64,000 nucleotides of DNA, taken from Drechslerella dactyloides (Eukaryota > Ascomycota > Orbiliomycetes > Orbiliales > Orbiliaceae). The DNA lies in assembly GCA_020064725.1 (NCBI GenBank), contig JAGTWJ010000001.1, positions 6,262,001-6,326,000 on the forward strand. The letters are read 5' to 3'. The notes under the pieces are model-generated. The model was not told the DNA's origin and ran no database searches. It saw nothing but the letters and a program-made list of their open reading frames with translations. The translations under genes and the position numbers were made by a program. Positions 11,200 through 20,850 of this stretch are shown here, piece by piece (position 1 is the first letter of the stretch; each line of letters opens with the position of its first letter).

Positions 11200-13126
11200 A
11201 TGGCCAAGCGTACTCGACGGCCGCCGCCCTCGCCCTCCGACGACGACGACGGCAGCATCGCCTTCTCGCAAGACGTCGAGCCCGTCTCTCAAGCTTTGAC
11301 GCAATCCACGTCGCAGGAATCCCAGAGACCGCCGCGCAAGCCAAGAAGCGCGGCAGTAGCGGCGGCAGCGAAGCGGCGAGCGGCGCAAGACGACGAGGAC
11401 AGTAGCACCGATGAACCAAAGGACACAAAGAAGCCGCGTCGAGGGACGGTCACCGTGAAGTCTGATGATATCGAATTCGATTTTGAAGAGCAAGTCGTTG
11501 CTACAACGGTGAAGAAAGTCGCCAAGGCAGGCGGTAAAAAGCTCGCAGTCGAAGCCACAGTCGCTGTCTCCGCAACAGCCGTTGAGATTCATGGCAAGGA
11601 CATCCCGGCTACACCGGGGAAACGGAAAGCTAAAGCTAAAGCTGGGAGCATGACTCCCTTGGCGAGACGTACCGCAGGCTGCGCGTTCAAGCTCGGCGCC
11701 CACGTTGCCGCCGCGGGAGGCGTCGAGAATGCGGTTACGAACGCCGTCCATATTGGCGCCAATGCCTTCGCGCTATTTTTGAAGTCACAGCGCAAGTGGG
11801 AGAGTCCCGCGTATAAAGCGGCGAACGTGGAAGCATTCAGACGTCTGACAAAGCAGATGGATTACGACCCGCGAAAGTCAGTACCTGTGGTTTTTCCGGC
11901 CCCCGTTCCTGTTTATAGATACGCTGGAGAGGCGAACATAGACTGACTTTATCTATCACATGCCTTCGTACAAGTAAAGGCATATGCTGCCGCATGGGTC
12001 GTACCTCGTGAATCTTGCGCAGCCAGATAAAGAGAAGGCGGGAAAAGCGTATGCGAATTTTGTCGACGACCTGAAAAGAGCAGAAGCCTTGGATATCGGG
12101 CTCTTCAATTTCCAGTCAGTGGTGCAGTGTATTATATACCCAAGTCCAGTAGCGTCTACTTACTAAACCTTGGAGATTTGCACAACGATAGTCCTGGTTC
12201 GACGCTGGATCATCCGCGCAACGAAGCCATCGGGAGGATAGCAGCTGCGCTGAACAAAGCACACAAGGAGACCAAGTTTGTCAAGACTGTGCTCGAAACT
12301 ATGGCTGGACAGGGAAACGTCATCGGGAATAAATTCGAGGATCTACGTGATATCATCAACTTGGTGAAGGATAAATCTCGCGTCGGCGTCTGTATCGATA
12401 CCTGTCACTCATTTGTAAGCACCCTCTCGGACCGATTGCCACGAGCATCGACCATATGTTTGAAATCCACTAACGACAAAGCAGTCCGCTGGTTATGATC
12501 TTCGCTCGCCGGAAACCTATCGCGCCGTCATGAAGGAATTCGACGACGTAATCGGCTTTAAGTACCTTTCAGCCCTGCACCTCAACGACTCCAAAGCCCC
12601 CTTCAATTCGCATAGGGATCTGCACCAGAATATCGGCCTCGGATTCCTTGGTCTCTCCGCCTTCCGCAACATCATGAACACGACAGAGTTCCACGATATA
12701 CCCATGGTGCTCGAGACGCCCTTATCTGGCGACGATGTGAGCGTGTGGGCTGGAGAGATCAAGTTGCTCGAAAAGCTAGTCGGACTAGCGCCTGATGACC
12801 CCGAGTTCTTGGCTCTGGAGAAGGAGTATGCGGACAAGGGAGCTGCGGAACGAGCAGAGGTCATGGAGAAAGTTGGAAAGAAGGCAGGAGAGAAGGAAGC
12901 AAAGGAGGTTCGGAAGCGAGAGAAAGAGGAGAAAAAAGCTGCAAAGGAGAGGGAAAAGGAAGAAAAGAAAGCTGCGAAGGAGCGGGTGAAATCAGAGAAG
13001 GCAAGGAAGGGGGGACGTAAGGGGGCTGGAGGAAGGAAGGCCGCCGTCAAGAAAGAAGAAGAAAGTGCGTCAGAGGGTGAGGAAAGCAGTTGCGGAAGCA
13101 ATCATGGTGACGACGAAGATGATTAG
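11200..13126 (+). CDS. APN1: AP endonuclease Apn1 (endonuclease IV family)
   Basis: Base-excision repair enzyme that cuts DNA 5' to abasic sites and removes 3' blocks, in nucleus and mitochondria. Four exons: 11200-11876, 11980-12114, 12192-12414, 12485-13126, giving 558 residues; two donors are the unusual GTCAGT. The endonuclease IV TIM barrel spans about 160-450, starting at FKLGAHVAAAGG and including FALFLKSQRKW, LFNFHPGSTL (restored across intron 2), VLETMAGQGN, GVCIDTCHSF (His343), LHLNDSK and MVLETP, which carry the metal-binding His/Asp/Glu residues. The N-terminal 160 residues are a disordered Lys/Ala-rich extension. The last 100 residues are a Lys/Glu-rich coil with basic patches, probably nuclear targeting. 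The ATG at 11200 was chosen because the frame upstream lacks another ATG. Length exceeds yeast Apn1 (367) because of the two extensions. Confidence 0.93.
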
Positions 13127-15042
13127 GAGGTCGAGCGGAGTGCCGGGCAACAATAAGACACAACTCTAGCCGCCGGGTTCATGATTCGGTTCAGTGGCTA
13201 AGTATACTCCAAAAATAATATATAGTCACATCATTGCTCTGTCTCTGAATATATCAATGTATGCATGTACAATAGTTTACACAGTCAGTCGATGCAGAAT
13301 CCACTATGATATTCTTCCGGCGATCCGCCTGATGCATTGTCAAGATTGCAACCCCGACACCATAGTCCGATTAAAATCAGTCAGTTTCTTTCTTGCTAAA
13401 CTAGGGTTCGAAACGCAAGATGGATTGTATCCTATACGGCTACACCTACTCATATGTATACGAATCTGCACCCCCACCAGCTTCGAAACAACAGACCCAC
13501 CGGCGAATAAAGCAACAGCGCAAGTCATTCGCGGTTGCGTTCTCAACCCTGCAAGCCCGTCTTGGCGGTGGTTTTACCACAGGGCAACAACTGAGTGCTT
13601 GCGTATGCTCGGCCGGCCACATGCTCTAACCCTAATTTACTCGCCGCCTCCGTCTTTTGACTATCTTAAGTCATGGCACGAAGAGTCTAAAGGGATGGGA
13701 GCTTTCCAGCCTACTCGGCCTTGATTACAGCAGAAGGCCCGCGGGGTTTCTCCGAACCTCGTTTCCATATTACTGGTTAAGCTTAGCCAGAAAGCTTATT
13801 TGGAAACGTTCCGACGGCGAATACACACAAGTAGCGTGGATAAATGGTCAAAAGCAAGAGTGAAAAGTATCTTTGTATCGGAATATGCCAGTTGGAGGCA
13901 TTATATGGCGTAAAGCTTACGTATTCTTCAAGCCGAGATATCAAATTGAAACGTTGCCAGCCGGCGCGTGCAATTTTGAACAGCGGGGACGGCCAAGCTT
14001 ACATGAACTCGCCGATTATCGTTTATGATTCCCCACATGTGCTAGTCGACGATCCAGGAATATATCGATGAACTATAGGTGTCGCGCGAGAGTTTCTTCA
14101 AGAGGTTGGGGAACAGCCAGGCCGATAACCGCCTCGTGACGCGTGTGACGTCTCAGTATGAGCTCCTAAAATAACCTTACAAGGACATCTCAAAACCGAC
14201 GATAGTGTAGCACGTAGATGATATGCTTATCTAAGGACGGATTGCGCTGTAAAACATACCGCGTAGCATATATTATCTAACTAGCGGCAACTTCCGTGAC
14301 GCGCGCTGGTTGCTAAATTCACTTATTCCGACGGATACTGCCAATCGCCCGAATCGCGACATCAGCCTGTAGAATAGCGCAGTGGGTGTGCATGGCATTA
14401 CGAGTCGTCTATCTCTATAGACTTGGCAGAGGTGATTTATCTGATAGATCTTTCGAAGCTTTCGCCATCTGCAGATGGGGATACGCGGCCCTTATTTTTG
14501 GAAACATAGAGCGACTGCTCGTAGGCGTGCGGTTGTCGCTGCAACGTCAAGTGATGCGGACGAACGGCCTTGGGTCAATAAGTGTTCTTAAAATAAACAC
14601 AGGAGATCAATCCATGTAGCTATTCTTCTTGCTGTACGTTGTACTATCCCCCATGTCTACGGGTACTAATTCTCTCCGAACATGCGTACGGAAAATTCGG
14701 GCTGATCATCATGGCCAAGTCTTGCATGGAAGGTAGGGAGCCCAGCTTGGAGATCACACTGGCAGTTCTTGGCTCGAAGGTGTAATGCAATAGGGTCTGA
14801 AGGCATCTTCGTTTATAAATATGCCAATGGATCCCCAAAGATTAATTATTTTCATCGATAACTAAGTTCGTTAAAAATCACAACCATACATCAATCAAAT
14901 AATCCACTTTATATTTACAGGCATCCGCCTTTCTCCTTGATTTCGTTCTGCCCCCAACTATATCATCATACCTGCACTATCTGTCCTAGCGAGTCCTAGG
15001 CGGCATTAAACAGTGCGCCAGGTATATAGCCCATCTTCCAAA
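13127..15042. other. AT-rich intergenic stretch
   Basis: 1.9 kb of mostly AT-rich DNA. ORFs up to 176 codons occur (13194-13724), but they lack an ATG or any recognisable feature and overlap each other on both strands. No repeat or RNA gene recognised. Confidence 0.4.
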
Positions 15043-15405
15043 ATGCAGCTTACTTCTATCTTGGTCTTCTTTACCACTGCTCTTACAGCTTCTGCTGCTC
15101 CTCAATTCAGCGGTCGTCCCTCTTTCATCCCCAGCGGCACTTTCGCACCTTCTGCACCGCCAAGCGGTAGCCTAGCCCCTCTACCACAACGAAGTGGTTC
15201 TTTTGCTCCGCCAAGCGGCACTTTCAACCACTATCACCCGACAGGTAGTGTTATCCCACAAGGCCTTCCGAGCGGAGCCTTCAGCAGCCATCCAGGTTGG
15301 CCCTCCAGCCGCCCACCACCACCGAGTGGCACACGTGTTCCGACTTTTGTCCCGAGCGGTGCTCGAAGCTCCGGCGGCCCTCCTCAACCCGTCCAGACCT
15401 CTTAG
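15043..15405 (+). CDS. Small secreted Pro/Ser/Gly-rich repeat protein
   Basis: A single-exon ORF of 120 residues. Residues 1-18 form a clear signal peptide (MQLTSILVFFTTALTASA, cleavage likely after ASA). The mature part is built from degenerate repeats of the type P-S-G-[ST]-[FL]-A-P, with PSG or close variants (RSG, TG) about ten times. There are no cysteines, so it is not a disulphide-rich effector. No GPI-like hydrophobic tail is visible. Repetitive secreted proteins of this kind are found in fungal cell walls and as surface or effector-like proteins, but the family is not recognised. The ATG context AAAATGC and the immediate signal peptide decide the start. It lies in an AT-rich block between APN1 and an orphan membrane protein, and its own coding DNA is more GC-rich than the flanks. 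Confidence 0.7.
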   Translation: MQLTSILVFFTTALTASAAPQFSGRPSFIPSGTFAPSAPPSGSLAPLPQRSGSFAPPSGTFNHYHPTGSVIPQGLPSGAFSSHPGWPSSRPPPPSGTRVPTFVPSGARSSGGPPQPVQTS

Positions 15406-16492
15406 ATATCTGGAGTATATTGTGAGTGCCTTCTGCTCGATTCGATATATCATGCTCTTCCAAAGCAATAATAATTTGCGGATATAGAACTAATTGTTGC
15501 CAAGGCACCACAAAGCCCAAGATAAAGACACCGAGTAACCGCAATCAACCCTAGTCATATTCCCAACGTGAACATATTCACAATAACAGCACGGGTTCAC
15601 AGTTAGCACGATCAGGAGTATGAGACTGAGTAGCGCATGGTCGCTTTTCGGTTCACGTTAAGTGCCGAAGTCCTTAAGTAGTACTTTGTCTCGCGGGCCG
15701 GATGGTGGGAAAGTACGTAACGGAAAAGTTGATAACTCGAAATGTTCTGTTGCAGAGTTAGAGTGATTGAATCGATTTCCTCTTTCGTCGATGGGTTTTT
15801 GGTTGACTGTCCCAGTTGTTTCGATTACTCGCACGGTATCCATTCCTGTAGTAGCTATAAAGCCATAGAGATGCGTCCAGGAAGCTGAGTTTCCGAGTTC
15901 AAATATAATTCGAAAGCTAGCCACTTGATTGTAGGCAGCGCACGAGTAAATAATATGATTAGTGACTACAAGCCTGATTTACTGGATAGGTACTGCATGA
16001 AAGCAGCACACTTGTACGTGTGTTGAGTTTGTGATATTATGCTATTGGCATGATGTTGTGGTCTTGTGTCACTACCCACCCGCGATCGATGGTTACACAA
16101 AAATTCGCTGTGCTCAAGTTATAACGTTAACTTGTGTAACCATAATACTGTTCATAACGCCGAAGTAGTTTCGAGAATTGGAATGTGTGAGGTATGGCAC
16201 AAGAATCTAGCATCATAATCAACTCGTAAACGTTGCGTTACAAACATTAATGCTCTATGGCCGCAATTGGTATATATACATATTAAGATAAGATATGAGC
16301 CCAAGGACTCCAAAAATAGTACGTCCACCCAGCCAAAACTCCTTGAGATCAGTTAAAACCTGTCTAATCCGCACAACTCGATTGTCAGGTCGACGTCGAC
16401 GGAGCATATAAGCTTATAAGAAGGCCCGAACTTCGAAATTCCTAATCATACACAACAAAATGCAGGGACATGCATATAGAAAGTCTCCACTG
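15406..16492. other. AT-rich intergenic stretch
   Basis: Mostly AT-rich, without a complete gene. A coding-like minus-strand open frame (15658-15978) is listed separately. Confidence 0.4.
15658..15978 (-). other. Coding-like minus-strand open frame, possible last exon or gene remnant
   Basis: A 106-codon open frame without its own plausible start. The translation reads like a folded beta-rich domain (for example FRIIFELGNSASWTHLYGF, then DTVRVIETTGTV), unlike the background in this AT-rich region. Candidate acceptors AATCAG and TTGTAG sit at its 5' end, which would make it the final exon of a spliced gene. I could not find a convincing upstream exon with an ATG. It may be a real exon, a remnant of a degraded gene, or chance. 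Confidence 0.25.
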
Positions 16493-17746
16493 CTAGATCA
16501 TCGCAAGGAAGGTGAGAGGCTCTTTTTTCTGCAGGTCTATCCACTCGGTCATGAATCCGGTTTTCGAAATCGGTGCGGTCACGACATAGCAGTCTACCCA
16601 ACTCGTCCCATCTTCGTTCTCACCAGTGTACTGCTTTGCCATCTGTTCTCTGAATCTTGGGCCATCGGACATCTTTTTGACATGATCTGGCTTGCCGAAG
16701 CCATCCATGACATGAATGCCTTTGGGGTGCGTTTCTTCCTGTGCGTGGAGCGGTACCGCAACGGCTGTCAGAACAATAATTGAGATGATAGTGAATGCGG
16801 ATGCGTCTCGTCTGATTGGCGCCTTGGGTTTCTCTCGGTTCACGGCGCCAACGAAAAACAGTTCTTCAGAATTAACCTCTGAGGCTTCGTTCCTTTTGCG
16901 TTCGGCCTCCTCCCGGTAGTTCCAGGCACGGTCGAATAGTTCACTGAACCAGCTGATAAGTCTGAATCCGGAGAAAGCAATGTAGACCGTTATAAGCATT
17001 GCCACAATGCCCAAAGCAACTTCCGCTGGCGAGGTGATTGTCTGATCGAATCCCAGCCCCGCGAGGTCTTTGTACAGCGTGCCCCAGAAGTCTCCCTTCT
17101 CTTTATCTGACATAGTCGCCCAGTCATCTGGGCATCCGACGATTGGAGGTTGGTACGAACACTTGCGCACAGCTACGGGACAGGTACCTCCTCCAACCTC
17201 GAAACGGCCGTAAACAAACGATCCCTTCGCGAACGGGAGGGCGAACGTCATGACCAGCGAGGCGAACGTTATCCAAGCGTTAAGTTGCGCTACTCGCTTG
17301 ATGATTGAGCCATAGTATTTTCCTGAGAGTAGCGAGCAGTCGAGCGCACTCGATAGCGCGGAGATTGCTAGTGCTGCGACAGCTGAGACCGGTGGGTATC
17401 TCAAGGGCCCTGTGAATGATTTAATTGCGAGAATGAAAGTCGCCACTGACCGGACGGTGGTCAAGAGGAAGATTAAGATTGTAATGTTCGAACGAATACT
17501 CTCTCCATCCGCTTCGTACCGTTGCTTAAGCGTCGAGTAGTAACACCAGCCGGCAACGAGGAAAGAGATAGTAAAACTGCACAGCAGCCATGGCCAAGGG
17601 ACGAGGATTGTCAGGCGTTCATAAACAAGAGAAATATCCGAGGTGTGGTTTGCCGAGTAGAATCCCTCTTTAACGTATTGAGGCCCAAAAGGCCATTCGG
17701 TTACGTTCCCAGCTACAAAAGCAGATATCTTTCCTTCGTCGGCCAT
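16493..17746 (-). CDS. Orphan multi-spanning membrane protein
   Basis: Intact single-exon ORF of 417 residues from ATG (17746-17744) to stop. About six hydrophobic segments are visible: roughly 48-70, 87-107, 115-135, 152-172, 240-265 and 318-338. Between the fourth and fifth lies a loop with four cysteines (GGGTCPVAVRKCSYQPPIVGC and flanks), which could form disulphides outside the cytoplasm. A charged cytoplasmic-type linker (EEAERKRNEASEVNSEE) follows the fifth. An NHTS glycosylation-type sequon lies near residue 34. I do not recognise the family; it resembles lineage-specific fungal membrane proteins of unknown role. It is isolated in an AT-rich block, with no partner gene nearby. Confidence 0.75.
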   Translation of the reverse strand: MADEGKISAFVAGNVTEWPFGPQYVKEGFYSANHTSDISLVYERLTILVPWPWLLCSFTISFLVAGWCYYSTLKQRYEADGESIRSNITILIFLLTTVRSVATFILAIKSFTGPLRYPPVSAVAALAISALSSALDCSLLSGKYYGSIIKRVAQLNAWITFASLVMTFALPFAKGSFVYGRFEVGGGTCPVAVRKCSYQPPIVGCPDDWATMSDKEKGDFWGTLYKDLAGLGFDQTITSPAEVALGIVAMLITVYIAFSGFRLISWFSELFDRAWNYREEAERKRNEASEVNSEELFFVGAVNREKPKAPIRRDASAFTIISIIVLTAVAVPLHAQEETHPKGIHVMDGFGKPDHVKKMSDGPRFREQMAKQYTGENEDGTSWVDCYVVTAPISKTGFMTEWIDLQKKEPLTFLAMI

Positions 17747-20717
17747 GGTGTTTCGTTAAGTTGGCTTTTTGGGAACGCAGTTCTACCGTTATTGCCCGGG
17801 GCTGCGCTTTATGGATCTCAGCGCCCTCTGCTGGAAGTTGTACAAGACTGTCACCGCGCAGTCCTGAAGTTGTGTATAGTAAAGACTGTGGATCGTAACT
17901 TCATGTATACGGAGCGGGGCGACGGCCAGAATATATTGGAGCTGGAAAAACGGAATAGGGCTCCGAGGGCGGCGGACCTCCGCAGCACTGCTGTGGGTAT
18001 CGCGGAAAAATCCCCATTTTTCCTGCACGCGCACACCCTCAAGTCTGTCGAAAATTGGTATTTTTGGCGTGATGCCGGTGAAATCGGCTGTATGCATTTG
18101 ACCGCAGACGGGCTGGGCGCTGTCCGTGCGAACCATGAGAACTTGGTCAACGCAACTGCTCGATAGCCTGTTGTCCGGGTAAATCGTGAAACGCTGGCTG
18201 AAGCCGGCCAATCAGAGGGCGGGCTTGTTGTGATCTGGAGCCCTAGAGTGGGGTCGCCGCGTTCTTCATGCAAAAGACTGTGGAAAGAACGTTCTTCTGG
18301 AGAGGTTGGAAAGGGTCTGAACCGTCAGATGACAACCTGCATAAACTGGGGTGGGTGTCGACTTGCAGCTTGATCCGATTCGGTTCTTTGAATCTTAAAA
18401 TTATCAAGCTGAGTTCGCAGACCGAGTCAGCTCGACACAGAAGATCTACCTAAGCAAAGGAATGGGCGATGGCGTCGCCTCTATTCCGAATTCTAGGAGG
18501 GATCAAGCTTGGGAAGCGACGGCTGAATCTCGGATCTTGAGTTTCTGAGAGCCTGGTCGAGGACCCAGGCAATGATGCAGCTGCGAGGGTGCGGCATACC
18601 ATAACAGCGAGCTATTAATCTAAAACTGGCAGCAGCCAAAACCAGCCGGGATATTGGCTAATTCTTGGCGGAGAGCCTTTGTGGAAAATCGAAATTCAAA
18701 CGCAAGTGTGATGCCCGCGTGATTTCGCGGTATGCCGAAAATATTGCGACAGAATCTTACCTACATATATTATTTACCAGCTAAGTAGCTATAGATTGAC
18801 GAATCAGCCCTTGATTCACTAGCACTCGCTCGTGTATAATAGTTGGATCAACATGACCCCAACTCACAAGCTTGTCTCAATAGTCATCTAGTCTCGAGAC
18901 CAGCCGTCAAAGAGCATTGCAATGTCCGAGAATCGATTTGACCAATGGGTTTCCCAGGATTGTTTCCATTTTAATACATGACCGCGCTCAAGCCAGCTTT
19001 AGTACTGACAAACGGCGATATCCGAGGGTCTAGACACCGATAATATAAAAGTAAGATACGGTTTTAATCTCCTCGACGACTGCAAAAATTGTGTATGTGG
19101 TTCGACGTGCATCCCCATCCAGGGGAGGCTACCAGATGTTTCAAGATTCAAACATCAGGCGCTTGGAAGTATCGAATCGGGATCAGAGGTTATCTACGCA
19201 CACGTGTAGTCACTTCAAGTAGGCTCTTATGCACACGGTTCACTGTAGTCGTCGTGGCCAGCGCCGGGCCAATGTACTTATATATTCTAGAGGTCATGGC
19301 CTACTCTCCTCTCACTAGATATATATCGAGGAGGAGACGTATCAATCCATGTAGCCATTCTGATTTGTGGGGGCTTGGATAAGTTGGTAGGTGGTGTCGC
19401 AAACCCGAATCTCTGATGTTCATGTTGCGTGTTCTAGTGGTTAGATGGCTTAAATGCAACATACGGTATGCATATGACGTTTAAATCGAGTCTATATAGA
19501 TACTCAGGTCTGGATGTGCTTGGGCCTGAGTTTTCAAGTGTCCTCTGATGCCGTGGGGTCACCGTGGCTCTTCATAGGGCACATGCATAGACGTACCGTG
19601 GGCCGTCAGATGTTTTAAGGTCGCCAAGTATCTCTTGGTACGCACCAGGTCTGACCGCATTTTATAAATTCTAGGCATGGATAGTATATATGTATAAGCC
19701 TCACATGAATGTTCAGTCTAGAAACATCTCGATAGTCTTGAATCAAATCCCTCGTGAGCACTGGCTGACTTTTTGCGAGCTATTGACCGGCACGGCATGC
19801 ACCTTGCAAATGGCCAAGCATGCAGTACCTTGATTCCGAGCGAGTCTTATGCGGCCGTATTCGCGAAGCATGAACATACCAATATCGGCCAGCGGCAACT
19901 ACCAACTTTAACAGACCTATCCGAGATCGGACTAACTCTACTTGGTCAACTGTCAGGTATTTGGTCGGCAGGCATGCCGTAAGAGTGGGTAACAAAATCC
20001 TTACCTTGGTACTTAGTTAGGTGACTAAGCTGCAGAATGCAACGTCTGGCCAAACGGCCGTGTTGCCTTGGTGGCAGCGCCCCTGTCCCGTTCCGTTCAC
20101 GCCCCGTTTGCGCTACTTCCGGCGACGTGTCTATCTGTGCCGACCGGGCTTAACTCCTTAACCTCGAAGCACTTTTCGTCATCCTGCCATCGCGACGTCC
20201 AACAATCATCTACAGCTGCCAACCATTCGCGTCGACTCCCAACAAGGCTACCAGTTCCTGGCCGTGGATCCGATGCTGTAGCTGCTACTACTGCCAGGGT
20301 TGACCATCATGCTCAGCTCAGAATCAACGACAAGCTCGAGAATCTGCCTGCCTCCTTTTCCGCGTCCATTGACATCCTCCATCGCCTAGCAGATTCATAC
20401 CAGTTCTCCCTGCGACTCTTACAGGAAACAGATATCTCAGCATCTAGTGGAAGGACCAATCCTCGCAACGGACATATATATCATATAGCCAACCAGAATC
20501 TGTGGCATAGTCTCGCCAAACTGATATTTCAGCAGTCTGGCTTACCTTCTCCAGACCCCTAAGCGCCCGCTACCTCGACCGGCTATCGGAGCGTCGTATC
20601 CGTACCCGGGACGATACACGGCATCTTCTCGCCATTAACGCGGCCGGGGTGGCCGTTGCCAAGGATAGGGGTCGATTTTTGTCGATACCCTCATCCTTAC
20701 CTCTTTGAGCGCCCACG
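17747..20717. other. AT-rich intergenic stretch upstream of PMR1
   Basis: About 3 kb. From 17750 to 18270 there are overlapping ORFs on both strands with no consistent frame. From 18270 to 20060 it is AT-rich with many TATA/ATAT runs and no gene. From about 20068 it turns coding-like; see the separate entry. Confidence 0.4.
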
Positions 20718-20850
20718 ATGACGAGGTCGCGCTCGCTCTCGCTGGGCTCGAGATTACAGATAGTACGGCAGCTCCCTACCTGATATACCACGAAGGATCA
20801 AGACATCAAGCGGTACAACGGCTAATTCGAGTGACCAATAGCCTCCTCTG
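20068..20850 (+). pseudogene. Broken or oddly spliced coding-like stretch 5' of PMR1
   Basis: Three consecutive frames read like one protein but do not join. Frame one (to 20562) gives a helical segment with KLENLPASFSASIDILHRLA. A second (about 20517-20708) gives RYLDRLSERRIRTRDDTRHL and LAINAAGVAVAKDRG. A third (about 20669-20850) gives DDEVALALAGLEITDSTAAP and continues to a TGA at 20848-20850. No GT-AG intron I tried restores a single frame. It could be a decayed gene, a gene with sequencing errors, or a gene with introns I missed. Its end overlaps the predicted first PMR1 exon (20718-20762) in another frame, so one of the two models is probably wrong in detail. Family unknown. Confidence 0.3.

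Noticed and set aside
13194..13724. 176-codon plus-strand ORF in AT-rich DNA
   Set aside because: Starts at a non-ATG codon, has no recognisable feature and overlaps other ORFs on both strands.
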